A DNA stretch of 64,000 nucleotides from Lysinibacillus_B sp031181585 (lineage in GTDB: Bacteria; Bacillota; Bacilli; Bacillales_A; Planococcaceae), in assembly GCF_047301505.1 (NCBI RefSeq), contig NZ_CP154840.1:2852001-2916000 (forward strand), read 5' to 3'. Below, one piece after another: positions 32,241-42,257 of this stretch. The first letter of the stretch is position 1. Each line of letters opens with the position of its first letter. A model generated the notes under the pieces. That model saw nothing but the letters and a program-made list of their open reading frames with translations. It was not told where the DNA came from and made no database searches. A program made the position numbers and the translations under genes.

Positions 32241-32509
32241 TTGTTCGCCTCAGTATTCTTTTTAATATAAAATTTTACGAGCTCCTCGAGAATTTCATCA
32301 CGCTCGAGTTTGCGAATTAGATTACGTGCGTCCTGGTGGCGAGGGATGTAGGCCGGGTCACCGGATAAAAGATAGCCTACAATTTGGTTCGTAGGGTTGT
32401 AGCCTTTTTCCTCCAATGCTGCATACACCTTCAGCATGACTTGCTTTACTTCTTCTTCCATTGATTCTTCAGGGAAATTGAATTTCATCGTTTGATCAAA
32501 AGAACTCAA
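32237..32509 (-). CDS. yrzL: IreB-family regulatory phosphoprotein (YrzL)
   Basis: IreB proteins are small substrates of the IreK/PrkC Ser/Thr kinase in Gram-positive bacteria. The 90-residue product reads SSFDQTMKFNFPEESMEE near the N terminus, with the Thr-rich phosphorylation site region, and then GYLLSGDPAYIPRHQDARNL and IRKLERDEILEELVKFYIKK. The start is a TTG at 32509 with GAGGTG about seven bases upstream; it matches the Bacillus start MSSFDKTMKF. The gene lies between alaS and ruvX, as is conserved. Confidence 0.93.
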   Translation of the reverse strand: MSSFDQTMKFNFPEESMEEEVKQVMLKVYAALEEKGYNPTNQIVGYLLSGDPAYIPRHQDARNLIRKLERDEILEELVKFYIKKNTEANK

Positions 32510-32592
32510 GAATCCGCACCTCGCTTTCAGAAATAAGGAGATGGATTCCTCCATCTCCATTTCTTCTCATTATAACCGAACTTTACCCTTAA

Positions 32593-35250
32593 TTAAATGG
32601 ATTTAACGTAATCATACACAGAATTTAATGCTTCATCAAGTTTTGCAACCTCTTTTGCTCCAGCCATTGCCATATCAGGACGGCCGCCGCCTTTACCGCC
32701 GCATTGCTCTGCTACTGATTTTACGATGTTGCCTGCATGATAAGCTCCGCCTACAATATCCTTCGTTACTCCTGCACAAAGCATGACTTTGTCCCCATCA
32801 GCTGCGCCAAGCACGATAACGGCAGACTCCATTTTCGCTTTTAAGTCATCCATCATTTGACGGAGCTGATTGTTGTCTTTTGCTTCTACACGTGTTGCTA
32901 GTACTGTTACATCACCTATTTTTTTTGCTGCATCTAATACGGCACCTGCTTGTGCATTGGCAATTTTTTGTGAAAGAGACTCATTTTCACGTTGTAATTC
33001 TTTATAGTCTGCTTGCAAGCTCGCTACACGTGTTGCTACATCTTTCGGATTTGCTTTCAGAAGAGCTGCTGCCTCTGCTAAGATAGCTTCCTCTTCCTTT
33101 ACAGCCTCATATGCTGCTTTACCTGTTACTGCTTCGATACGGCGTGTACCAGCGCCGATACCGCCTTCTGATACAATTTTAAAGAAGCCGATTTCTGAAG
33201 AACGTGCAACATGCAGACCACCACACAGCTCGATAGAGTAATCAGATACCGCAACAACACGCACAACATCACCATACTTCTCACCGAATAAAGCCATAGC
33301 TCCCATCTCTTTTGCTTCATCGATTGGCATTTCGCGGATCACTACTTCGATGTCTTCCCAAATTTTTTCGTTTACTGCACGCTCCACTTGTGCTAATTCC
33401 TCTTTAGTAGCAGCACCGAAGTGGGAGAAGTCAAAACGAAGGCGGTCTGGCCCTACATAAGAACCAGCTTGCGCTACATGATCCCCTAGTACATCTTTTA
33501 ATGCACGATGCATTAAGTGTGTTGCCGTATGATTTTTCAGAATTAATTTACGCTTGTCGGCATCTACTGTTGCTTTTACTGCATCGCCTACATTCATCTC
33601 TCCGGACTCGATGACAACGGTATGAAGAGGTTGGCCATTTGGTGCTTTTTGCACGTCTTTTACAATCGCTTTAAATGTATCGGATTCAATCACACCTGTA
33701 TCGGCGATTTGCCCACCCATCTCTGCGTAGAATGGCGTGTCAGATAAGATAACCAGTGCTTCCTGGCCTTCTGAAGCTGTTTGTGCACTTTGTCCTTCTA
33801 CTACGATGGCTGCAATCTTCCCTTGTGCTTCAAATGCATCGTAAATGTAAGTGGACTCTTGTGTTAAGTTTGCCAATACTTCATTTTGCACCTGCATAGA
33901 ATCTACGTCAGCACGTGCATTACGAGCACGCTCACGCTGCTCTTCCATCGCTGCTTCGAAGCCCTCCTGGTCAACTGCCATGCCTGCTTCTTCCGCATAC
34001 TCCTCAGTTAACTCAATCGGGAAGCCAAATGTATCATATAGGCGGAACGCATCTGCACCAGGGATTACTGCTTCACCTTTTTCTTTTTGTGCCGCAATAA
34101 CTTCTGATAGAATAGCCAATCCACCGTCAAGTGTTTCGTGGAAACGATCTTCTTCATTTTTAATGACACGTTGGATGAATTCGCTCTTCTCAGATACTTC
34201 TGGGTAGAAGTCTTTCATAATTTCCCCAACTGTCGGCACTAGCTTGTACATGAATGGCTTTTCAATGCCAATCTGTTTTGCATAACGGACTGCACGACGA
34301 AGTAAGCGGCGTAATACATAACCACGGCCTTCATTCGATGGAAGCGCACCGTCTCCGATTGCGAATGCCACTGTACGAATATGGTCAGCAATTACTTTAA
34401 ATGGTGTATTAACATCTTCTGTAGAACCGAAAATTTCTTTTAAGTCCACTTCATGCGGACGTTTATAATTCCGGTCTGTAAACTCCTCTACTTTTTCGAT
34501 AATCGGCATAAATAGGTCTGTATCAAAGTTTGTCGGTACATTTTGAACAACAGATACAATCCGCTCAAGACCCATTCCCGTATCGATGTTTTGCTTCGGC
34601 AGCGGTGTGTATGTGCCATCTGGATTGTGATTGAATTGAGAAAATACTAGGTTCCAAATTTCTAGGTAACGCTCATTCTCTCCACCAGTGTACATTTCGG
34701 ATTCAGGTGTATCCCCTTCGTATTCCTCACCGCGGTCATAGAAAATTTCCGAGTTTGGACCTGATGGACCTTCACCGATATCCCAGAAGTTCCCCTCTAA
34801 ACGGATGATGCGCTCTTCCGGAATACCAATTTCCTTATACCAAACATCATAGGCTTCCTGGTCTTCCGGATGAATTGTCACCGATAACTTCTCAGGATCA
34901 AAGCCCATCCAGCGTTTATCTGTAAGAAACTCCCATGCGAAATGGATTGCTTCTTTTTTAAAGTAATCTCCAATTGAGAAGTTCCCTAGCATTTCAAAGA
35001 ATGTATGGTGACGTGCTGTTTTCCCCACATTTTCAATGTCATTTGTACGAATTGATTTTTGTGCGTTTGTAATACGCGGGTTTTCCGGGATAATGCGGCC
35101 GTCAAAGTATGGTTTTAAGGTCGCAACGCCTGAGTTGATCCATAGTAAAGATGGGTCATTGATTGGCACAAGCGGAGCAGATGGCTCATGATGATGATTT
35201 TTCTCTTTAAAGAATTCTAAATATAGACGACGAATTTCTGAAGCTTTCAT
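32593..35250 (-). CDS. alaS: Alanyl-tRNA synthetase
   Basis: AlaRS charges tRNA-Ala and edits mischarged Ser and Gly. The class II catalytic core begins KASEIRRLYLEFFKEKNH, with RHHTFFEMLGNFSIGDYFKK near residue 81 (motif 2). The editing domain has the zinc ligands HTATHLMHRAL near 577 and CGGLHVARSSEIG near 675, and a Gly-rich C-Ala domain (GGKGGGRPDMAMAG) closes the protein. The 885-residue length is normal. Leu replaces the usual Thr or Cys in CGGxH, which is outside the zinc ligands. A T-box leader controls it. Confidence 0.97.
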   Translation of the reverse strand: MKASEIRRLYLEFFKEKNHHHEPSAPLVPINDPSLLWINSGVATLKPYFDGRIIPENPRITNAQKSIRTNDIENVGKTARHHTFFEMLGNFSIGDYFKKEAIHFAWEFLTDKRWMGFDPEKLSVTIHPEDQEAYDVWYKEIGIPEERIIRLEGNFWDIGEGPSGPNSEIFYDRGEEYEGDTPESEMYTGGENERYLEIWNLVFSQFNHNPDGTYTPLPKQNIDTGMGLERIVSVVQNVPTNFDTDLFMPIIEKVEEFTDRNYKRPHEVDLKEIFGSTEDVNTPFKVIADHIRTVAFAIGDGALPSNEGRGYVLRRLLRRAVRYAKQIGIEKPFMYKLVPTVGEIMKDFYPEVSEKSEFIQRVIKNEEDRFHETLDGGLAILSEVIAAQKEKGEAVIPGADAFRLYDTFGFPIELTEEYAEEAGMAVDQEGFEAAMEEQRERARNARADVDSMQVQNEVLANLTQESTYIYDAFEAQGKIAAIVVEGQSAQTASEGQEALVILSDTPFYAEMGGQIADTGVIESDTFKAIVKDVQKAPNGQPLHTVVIESGEMNVGDAVKATVDADKRKLILKNHTATHLMHRALKDVLGDHVAQAGSYVGPDRLRFDFSHFGAATKEELAQVERAVNEKIWEDIEVVIREMPIDEAKEMGAMALFGEKYGDVVRVVAVSDYSIELCGGLHVARSSEIGFFKIVSEGGIGAGTRRIEAVTGKAAYEAVKEEEAILAEAAALLKANPKDVATRVASLQADYKELQRENESLSQKIANAQAGAVLDAAKKIGDVTVLATRVEAKDNNQLRQMMDDLKAKMESAVIVLGAADGDKVMLCAGVTKDIVGGAYHAGNIVKSVAEQCGGKGGGRPDMAMAGAKEVAKLDEALNSVYDYVKSI

Positions 35251-35352
35251 TATTTATGTTCCTCCTTATTATTTAGTACATAATGAATAGGAAAGAGTGC
35301 CTCCCTTTGCAGGTACCCCCCGCATTTTTTAGATACAAGGAGACTTTAGCCA

Positions 35353-35629
35353 AAATAAAAAGCCCTCATCCCAAATAAGGGACGAGGACTGTTGTCTACG
35401 TGGTACCACCCTAGTTTACAAATCGTTTCATAAAGTTCATACAACCTGTCGATTTGCCTCTCTAGCACTTGTAACGTAAGTGAACGGCAGGGATTAACTG
35501 CACTCAGGAGTAGCTTTCAGTTGCAGTCCGCGGAGGTTTTTTCAGCCTATGGAAACCTCTTTCTAAGCACGAAATTATCAACTTACTCTTTCCATCAATG
35601 TATTGATCCATATTCTGCTTCTGATTATA
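35353..35629 (-). promoter_or_regulatory. Alanine T-box riboswitch leader of alaS
   Basis: Reading on the minus strand, the T-box core AGGGTGGTACCACG lies around 35412-35399. It is followed by a terminator, GTCCTCGTCCC...GGGATGAGGGC then TTTTTATTTT (35390-35353). Stem I is upstream, where AGTTG pairs with CAACT below a specifier loop. The 3' side of that loop reads GAAAGCTACTCC, giving a GCU (Ala) specifier at 35514-35512. Uncharged tRNA-Ala would bind the leader and favour the antiterminator. Confidence 0.93.
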
Positions 35630-35652
35630 TAAAAAGGGCCTTTTAGTGTCAA
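35624..35652 (-). promoter_or_regulatory. Sigma-A promoter of the alaS T-box transcript
   Basis: Consensus TTGACA (35652-35647), 17-bp spacer, TATAAT (35629-35624) on the minus strand. It starts right after the stop of the TerD-family gene. Confidence 0.92.
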
Positions 35653-35678
35653 TGATGGAACAATAAAATATTCTTTTC

Positions 35679-36905
35679 TTACTTAAATTCAATTGCACCT
35701 TTATCCATTTTAAATGTTCCATCCTCATTTAATACAGGCGGTTTTTCTGAACCCGGGCGGGAATAACGCTCTACTTGGCTGACGGCTATCTCAGTTGCTT
35801 TCGTAAAATCAAGATGAGCGATGGCTGCCCAATAGGCATACAGGTTATTTTCATCTAAGACTGCTGTCACCTGCTGATCTACCTGATTATTAACTACAAC
35901 TTTTGTCCCTATTTTCCTAAAGCCGTATGCGCCGCTTGATAACGGTTTATAGGCAGCAAATAGAACATACTTCAACTTTGATGGCTGATGAATGACGATT
36001 TTTTCCACTCCAGATATTTCCGCATCCCCTTCCAATGTAATGTACGGAGCGACAGATGAGCTGCCTACATGACGATAGTACACTTTGCCAACTTCTCCTG
36101 TCTGCAGAACATAAAAGCAATACAGATCCAAACCCTTCTTTTTATTTACCCATTCGAGTGTTACTACAACCTTTGGAGATTTTTTAATTGAAACCGATCG
36201 ATTTTTCTCTAATGTAACATTTAAGGAAGATTTCGTTGGCTGCACTTGCTGCTGATCCGTAAGCGTTAGGGATGATCGCTCTTCCTCAACGGACATAGCG
36301 GGTACCAGCAGCTCCTCCATGCCGGACTGCTCCGGCATAGGTGCGGGCTGCTGTTCACCTTCATCTGCTACCTGAAGTCCGAAATTTTTACAAAGGGCTG
36401 TTAATCCGCCGAAAAAACCGCTCCCGACTGCATTGAACTTCCACTCCTCATTATGCCGGTACAGCTCTCCAATTACGATGGCCGTTTCCTGCTCCAGGTT
36501 TCCTTTAAATGAAAATTCATGCAGGACTTCACTTGTCCGGCCATCCTTTATAAAAAGCCTTGCCTCCTCGATTTCACGAAAACGCAAATCCTGTTCTTCT
36601 CCTTCATGGATGGTTAATGCCAAAGCGATTTTCTCGACATCAGCAGGGATGTTTGAAAAAGCTATATCAATCACTCCCTCATTAGGACCGACGCTTTCAT
36701 GGCGGACTGAACGATCATTACTCTCCGGCTGTCCATAAAAAATAAAGTGATCATCCTTCATACATCGATCGCCTGCATGAAGCAGAAAAGCTGAGATATC
36801 CAGATCCATTTCTTTTTTAGGCTGCTGCCATTTTGTATGAAACCTAAACGTTTCTGTTGGATTATTTTTTGTTATGTCTACTTTTTGTCCCCGTTTTAAT
36901 TCCAT
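35679..36905 (-). CDS. TerD-family protein with long C-terminal extension (TerA-like)
   Basis: TerD proteins bind calcium and belong to tellurite and envelope-stress resistance systems. Residues 1-170 form a TerD domain, with LKRGQKVDITK, then DLDISAFLLHAGDRC and the Ca-binding-type ESVGPNEGVIDIAF near 70-85, and GELYRHNEEWKFNAVGSGFF near 145. A Gln/Pro-rich linker (about 185-235) follows. A second beta-rich half from about 235 (KSPKVVVTLEWVNKKKGLDLY) resembles the second unit of TerA proteins. No other ter genes are nearby, so it is an orphan. The 408-residue length suits TerA better than TerD. Confidence 0.78.
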   Translation of the reverse strand: MELKRGQKVDITKNNPTETFRFHTKWQQPKKEMDLDISAFLLHAGDRCMKDDHFIFYGQPESNDRSVRHESVGPNEGVIDIAFSNIPADVEKIALALTIHEGEEQDLRFREIEEARLFIKDGRTSEVLHEFSFKGNLEQETAIVIGELYRHNEEWKFNAVGSGFFGGLTALCKNFGLQVADEGEQQPAPMPEQSGMEELLVPAMSVEEERSSLTLTDQQQVQPTKSSLNVTLEKNRSVSIKKSPKVVVTLEWVNKKKGLDLYCFYVLQTGEVGKVYYRHVGSSSVAPYITLEGDAEISGVEKIVIHQPSKLKYVLFAAYKPLSSGAYGFRKIGTKVVVNNQVDQQVTAVLDENNLYAYWAAIAHLDFTKATEIAVSQVERYSRPGSEKPPVLNEDGTFKMDKGAIEFK

Positions 36906-37062
36906 TTCCTTTACCCCCTGTTATTTCTTCAAACAGACCCCTTGATGGCGAATAGATACGTGGTGCGTCTCTACTACAAAGGAATCGTTCCATGCTTACA
37001 CTGTTTGCACCAACAGCTTGCTCTCTTCCTATTTTATACCAAATATCTATATAACTTCATAG

Positions 37063-37105
37063 AAAAAGCACAAGGAAACGATTATTCGAGTCCGTGTGCC
37101 TTTTT
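37063..37105 (-). terminator. Terminator of the nucleotidase/nuclease gene
   Basis: An A-rich/GCACA left arm pairs with TGTGC and T-rich right arm (37063-37075 with 37094-37105), with a small mismatch. T-rich sequence follows on the minus strand, about 17 bp after the stop at 37122. Confidence 0.6.
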
Positions 37106-37121
37106 CCTTTATTTACTCTTT

Positions 37122-40100
37122 TTATTTGGGGAAGTCTACCGTCGAAGCTGCAGGTACTTCACTTGAAAAATCAATTTGAATCATAAGCGGGTCATGATCC
37201 GATGCACGACCGGAAGCCTCAGTAAAGTCAGCATTCACATGCAAAACATCGATATCCGTCTGCTGTGCCAGGTTAGAAGTAACTAAAATATGATCAAGTA
37301 CTTGAGAATTTCCCTGGTAGATATACGTATATTGATCACCTATCGGTAAATCCTTTATTTTGTTGTGCATACCAGCAGCCTCTAAGATACCTAATGCAGA
37401 AGAGAATTGGAAATCATTAAAATCACCCAGCGCTACGATGTTTGCATCGTCGTTTTTCGTTTTAATATCTGTAATGAAATCTGCTACGACATGTGCAATT
37501 TTTTTCCGCTGTACCTCACTGCCTAATATAACCGGCTGTGTGTCGCCAAATAAGCCTGTATCACCAGATTTAGAGTTCCAATGGTTCGCAATGACAATTA
37601 CACTTTCTCCTTTAAAAGTGAATTCGGCAGCAACTGGCTTACGACTGTTTGCAAATGCCTCGTTCGTTGGATCTATTCGTCCAGGATTCAATGTCAAAGA
37701 CCCATTTTCATAAGCAGTAGCTTCGTTCGCCTTTCCTGGTGTACCTTCCAATACTACACGTGCAGGGTTGTATAGGAAGCCAACACGAATGTTCGCACCA
37801 GGTGCACCACCATCCAGGTTATTTTCCGGGTCAATATTGGCGTAGGCATACTTCACTCCTGTTTTGGCCTCAATTAAATCGATTAAGCGTTGATAACTTT
37901 CTGCAGCTGAGACAGTACCATCATTGATTGATCCATTATTATCTTGTACCTCAGTAAGCCCAACGATATCTGGTGTATTCATTCCGTTACCAATTGCATC
38001 AGCTAATCGATTCGCCTTTTCATCTGATGTTTCTGAACGATTATTTGAAAAATTCTCCAAGTTATAAGACGCCACTGTCAATTTATCTTCAGCAAACTTG
38101 ATTGATGTTGTTTCCGGCTGGCTGTTACCTGCCTCATGGATAGCTTGGACAGCAGACAAGTCAGTATGAATTTTATAATTCGTATATGAGTTTCCAACTA
38201 CACCTGTAATTGTTCCATTAAAAGTATCGCCTGTATTGACATTGAAGCTGCGTGCTGCAGTGCCATTTGGTTCCAGCCGGAATTGAATACGTTCCGGGTT
38301 AGTGTCTTGCTCAGTAAAGACAATTCCGCCATTTCTTGTATCCACTTCTGCACTTTGCAGCACGGTGACAAGATCGCCATATTCTTGAGGGGCTACTGCC
38401 TTAACATTCGTTACCGACACGCGCATGCCTTCAATACTTTCCCAGAAGTCGATTGCATCTTCCTGCGGATCGAAAACAGAGAACCCATCATTATCGATAA
38501 CGGAGGGATTGAAAGATGCTTCATCAATGGTAAAGGCTTGAGGTAGCGTATTTCCTCGGCTTAGAATGGATACTTGTCCTCCCCGGTCGTTCCGTGCATT
38601 GATTTGTGTTGTAGTCAAATCTCCCGCATAACCATCGTATACATATTCTGAAACAGCACCTGTAACTGCTACTTTATCCCCAACCTTTATCTCATAGCCA
38701 TTGGAGCCTGCATAAACGAGGATCCCCTCTGAAGTAAGAGGATTATCATCTGCCTCTTCATCAGGTGTCTGGATTGTGAAGTACTGGGCACCCTTCAGCT
38801 CAAAAATATACGTGACAACGCCTTCAACTTCCTGAACGGTTTGATTAGCAAAAGGTGTCTTATGGCCTTCTCCTTGTATATCATGGATTCTGATTTTATC
38901 CGTTACTTCGTATTCAAATGTCTTTACTTCACTAAACCTCCCGTCTGCTGCTCTAACAACCGCCTTTAACACTGTATTTTGGTCAACTGTAATCGGAGCT
39001 TTGTATTCCTGGCCATTCTCTCTTGGATCTGAGCCGTCCATTGTATAATAAATTGTTGCATCAGCAGTCGTTGTTGATAGTTCTACATCTACCGACCCTA
39101 CAATGACACCCCCTGTATGAGAAGCTGTTACTGGACGCAGCACACTCGAATCCAGCTTAATATCCGCTGCAAAGCGAGGTAGAAGTTGATAGTCATTATT
39201 GTATTGTTGAATGATACCTGTAATTGATTCATAGGCGGCACCCACTTCTATTCCTAATAAGCCGCTTTCATCCCGCAGCACTTTTTGTACGCCATCTACT
39301 TCAATCGTAAAATTATTTGGCCCTCCAGATAGGACACTTACATCTTCAAGCTTCACCAATTTGGATTCATTGGCTTCATTCATTTGCTCACCGGTAATAA
39401 CAGCAGGGTCAAGTGGTGTACCCGCAGCTTTTTGGTTAAGCGTTACATTCTGCAGCTGTAAAAGATTTCGATATTCTCCTAAAGTGCCCGTTAATGTAAC
39501 CACATCACCAACAGCTGTATCTAACTTTTCGTATACTGTGATTGCAGCAGTCTCATCTTCCACTGTAAAGGTATTATTTAATTTTGCTGTTACTGTCCCC
39601 CTAATACTCACCGTTTCTCCGACTCCAGCCTGTCGTGCCTCCTGGATAGATAACGGCTGCGAAGGATTTTCGGGCTCTTCTTCCACTGGACTATGCTTCC
39701 CTAAATAATTGAAGGTATCAATAGGAAAGGCCTTCCATTGGTTAGCAATGTCAAATGTGTCTTCTGGATTTGTATCACCTGATGCAGAGATGCGCACAAG
39801 CGTTTTATTTTGAGAAGATACTTCCCCTTCGGTCCATGCCTCTCCTGGATCATACCCTAACTGTCCAAATGAATCGACAATCTCGCCACCACGTTTCAGA
39901 AGCAAGACATCATCCCCGTTAAAATTGACTACAGCAGATGTCATATCCCCTTTCGTCCGTAGACTATCGTTTGACAATGAGTGAATGAGCACGAGCGTTT
40001 CTCCGTTTTTAAGGGTCATACCTTCAAATGTCTGTGTATTTTGAACCGTTGTTTTACCGTTTGTATATAGCTCTAATTGGTAATCTGATAAATCCACATC

Positions 40101-42059
40101 CTCGCCTGTCCCGTTATAAAGTTCGATTGCTTTATTATTGCTGCTTCCTTCCACATATTCTGAAATGAAGATATCGCCAGCACTTTCCGGTATGTCTATC
40201 ACATCTTTGATTCGCCCCTCTATCATTGAAGGGATAGAATCTAAACTTACTAGATGATCACGGAAGTTCTCCCAATCGGATAGCCCTAAATCTATCACCC
40301 GTCCCTCATGATACGCTTTAGCAAATACATCAAAGCCATCTCCACCTTTGGCAGTGAAGGCATTTGTCGCCACAGAATATGTTTTGTTATCCTCAATGTC
40401 TGTAAAGCTGCCTCCCTGCTGCACTTGAATGGAAATGATACGCCCCCCTGCAGGCTTTGTACTGTCAAACAATACTTTAGCGCCCGCTACATGAAGGAAT
40501 CCGCCATTTTCATTTGGGTAGACAGATATACTATGTTCAAACGCAGCTTTAATTTCTGCCCCTGTCAAGCGCATAGTCGCAAGCGTATTACCGAACGGCA
40601 GTACAGTGATGACCTCGCCTACAGTAATCGGACCAGCGTCAATACCGCTGCGGATACCTCCACCATTTTGGAAGGCCATGACAACTTCGTCATCATACTG
40701 CCGTGCTTTTGCCAGCATTCCATCTGTAATGAGATTTCCTAATACCGTTTCATTTTTACGCACACTCGGCTTTGTCAAATCGCCACCTGTACGAGGGTTG
40801 TCAAGAGGCTTATCTAGCGTTACCCCGATTTCAGTCTGCTGAAGTTCTTCTATTTTCTTTTGATAGGGCTTCAGAAGAACAGCTGCCTCCGGATCATCCT
40901 CATAATCTGCAGTAGCAATCAATTCTCCATCGTATTTTGTAATGACCCCTTTTTTATCAAAAGATACATCAAGCGAACCAACGTAATCTCCATATTGGTA
41001 TGCCTGCACAATGACTGTTGGCTCTTGGCCTTCAGAGATTACTACTGGTTCTTCCAGCTTTGTATGTGAGTGACCGCCAATAATGACATCAATGCCATCT
41101 ACATGCTTTGCCAGTTGCTGGTCATTATCAATTTCTGCATTATCATCAAAACCGATATGTGTCACGGCCACAACTTTATTGACACCCATTTTTTCAAATT
41201 CATCCACCATTTTCCGGGCCTGTTCAATATAGTTTTTAAAGGCAATACTTCCTGGATTAGAGATTGTCGCTGTTTCTTCCGTAGTTAAGCCGAAGAAACC
41301 GATTTTCTGCCCTTTTACCTCTTTCACAATTCCTGTATATATTTGCCCGTCTTTTGCATTTGTTTTTATTTTCGTATTAAATAAACCTTTAAAGATTGGA
41401 TCATTTGAGAAATCTATATTTGAAGAAACAAAAGGGAATTGTGCTGCCTTAATAAAATTTACTAATGCCCGGTGTCCTTCCTTTGAGGAACCTAAATCGA
41501 ATTCATGGTTGCCGAATGTCATAACATCTACCTGCATCAGGTTCATGAATTTTACATCAGCCTGTCCTTTAAATTCATTAAAATATAGTGTTCCCGAAAA
41601 GACATCTCCAGCATCTACTACTATTGTTTCGGGATTTTCCTCACGCTTTTCTTTTACAACAGAGACCCGCTTTGCCACCTGATCAAGATTTGCATGTGTA
41701 TCATTTAAATGCAGGAACGATACGTCCACCGGTTTGTTTTGACCTTTGTCAGGCTTCGGACCTTTTCCAGGATGTTCTCCTTTATTCCCCTTACCAGGAT
41801 TATTTGCAGGTCTTTCATTAGATGTACTAGGTTTATGCGCTTGGTAATTCAATGAATGATTCAGAGCAATTTTATACCGATCATACGGTGGCGCATCGAT
41901 CGTACCGCTAATAATCGACTTTGCTTCATTCGTCTTATAGCTTGGTACTTTATCTTCCTTTACTGCTTCTGCATAGGCGGATCCTGCCACCGGCACTACC
42001 ATAGCCGCCACTCCAACTGTTAAAGCCTTAAATACCAATGTTCTCCCGGAATAGTTCAT
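37122..42059 (-). CDS. Secreted multidomain 5'-nucleotidase / endonuclease, 1645 residues (YhcR-like)
   Basis: A signal peptide (residues 1-31, cut near SAYA-EA) and a Gly/Lys/Pro linker lead to a metallophosphatase domain (FLHLNDTHANL near 116, VVDAGDVFSG, TFGNHEFDLG near 181, IIGGHSHT near 326). The 5'-nucleotidase C-terminal domain follows (NGGGIRSG near 465). Next come a lamin-tail domain from about 628 (IFISEYVEGSSNNKAIELYNG), OB-like nucleic-acid units, a chitobiase-type segment (IYYTMDGSDPRENG) and another OB unit. The C terminus is an endonuclease/exonuclease/phosphatase domain (VASYNLENFS, NHWNSKSGD, ALGDFND, SDHDPLM). No sortase signal is visible, so it is probably released. nupC lies upstream. 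Bacillus YhcR is the nearest known analogue. Confidence 0.9.
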   Translation of the reverse strand: MNYSGRTLVFKALTVGVAAMVVPVAGSAYAEAVKEDKVPSYKTNEAKSIISGTIDAPPYDRYKIALNHSLNYQAHKPSTSNERPANNPGKGNKGEHPGKGPKPDKGQNKPVDVSFLHLNDTHANLDQVAKRVSVVKEKREENPETIVVDAGDVFSGTLYFNEFKGQADVKFMNLMQVDVMTFGNHEFDLGSSKEGHRALVNFIKAAQFPFVSSNIDFSNDPIFKGLFNTKIKTNAKDGQIYTGIVKEVKGQKIGFFGLTTEETATISNPGSIAFKNYIEQARKMVDEFEKMGVNKVVAVTHIGFDDNAEIDNDQQLAKHVDGIDVIIGGHSHTKLEEPVVISEGQEPTVIVQAYQYGDYVGSLDVSFDKKGVITKYDGELIATADYEDDPEAAVLLKPYQKKIEELQQTEIGVTLDKPLDNPRTGGDLTKPSVRKNETVLGNLITDGMLAKARQYDDEVVMAFQNGGGIRSGIDAGPITVGEVITVLPFGNTLATMRLTGAEIKAAFEHSISVYPNENGGFLHVAGAKVLFDSTKPAGGRIISIQVQQGGSFTDIEDNKTYSVATNAFTAKGGDGFDVFAKAYHEGRVIDLGLSDWENFRDHLVSLDSIPSMIEGRIKDVIDIPESAGDIFISEYVEGSSNNKAIELYNGTGEDVDLSDYQLELYTNGKTTVQNTQTFEGMTLKNGETLVLIHSLSNDSLRTKGDMTSAVVNFNGDDVLLLKRGGEIVDSFGQLGYDPGEAWTEGEVSSQNKTLVRISASGDTNPEDTFDIANQWKAFPIDTFNYLGKHSPVEEEPENPSQPLSIQEARQAGVGETVSIRGTVTAKLNNTFTVEDETAAITVYEKLDTAVGDVVTLTGTLGEYRNLLQLQNVTLNQKAAGTPLDPAVITGEQMNEANESKLVKLEDVSVLSGGPNNFTIEVDGVQKVLRDESGLLGIEVGAAYESITGIIQQYNNDYQLLPRFAADIKLDSSVLRPVTASHTGGVIVGSVDVELSTTTADATIYYTMDGSDPRENGQEYKAPITVDQNTVLKAVVRAADGRFSEVKTFEYEVTDKIRIHDIQGEGHKTPFANQTVQEVEGVVTYIFELKGAQYFTIQTPDEEADDNPLTSEGILVYAGSNGYEIKVGDKVAVTGAVSEYVYDGYAGDLTTTQINARNDRGGQVSILSRGNTLPQAFTIDEASFNPSVIDNDGFSVFDPQEDAIDFWESIEGMRVSVTNVKAVAPQEYGDLVTVLQSAEVDTRNGGIVFTEQDTNPERIQFRLEPNGTAARSFNVNTGDTFNGTITGVVGNSYTNYKIHTDLSAVQAIHEAGNSQPETTSIKFAEDKLTVASYNLENFSNNRSETSDEKANRLADAIGNGMNTPDIVGLTEVQDNNGSINDGTVSAAESYQRLIDLIEAKTGVKYAYANIDPENNLDGGAPGANIRVGFLYNPARVVLEGTPGKANEATAYENGSLTLNPGRIDPTNEAFANSRKPVAAEFTFKGESVIVIANHWNSKSGDTGLFGDTQPVILGSEVQRKKIAHVVADFITDIKTKNDDANIVALGDFNDFQFSSALGILEAAGMHNKIKDLPIGDQYTYIYQGNSQVLDHILVTSNLAQQTDIDVLHVNADFTEASGRASDHDPLMIQIDFSSEVPAASTVDFPK

Positions 42060-42203
42060 ATAATTCTCCTTTTCGCTATCGTTTTCTAAAATAAATCCTT
42101 TGTCATAAAATTATCATTTCTAGCAGCCTTACACTATAGCGAAATATTCTTAAAATTGGGACTTGTAAAATGGATACAAGGGCGTCAAAAATATCCTTTT
42201 TTA

Positions 42204-42248
42204 TACAAAAAAACAGATCATTCATGAATACTCATGAATGATCTGTTT
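42204..42248 (-). terminator. nupC terminator
   Basis: Seventeen-base arms from AAACAGATCATTCATGA (42211-42227) to its complement (42232-42248), followed by seven T on the minus strand, 10 bp past the nupC stop. Confidence 0.92.
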
Positions 42249-42257
42249 TCACTTTTA

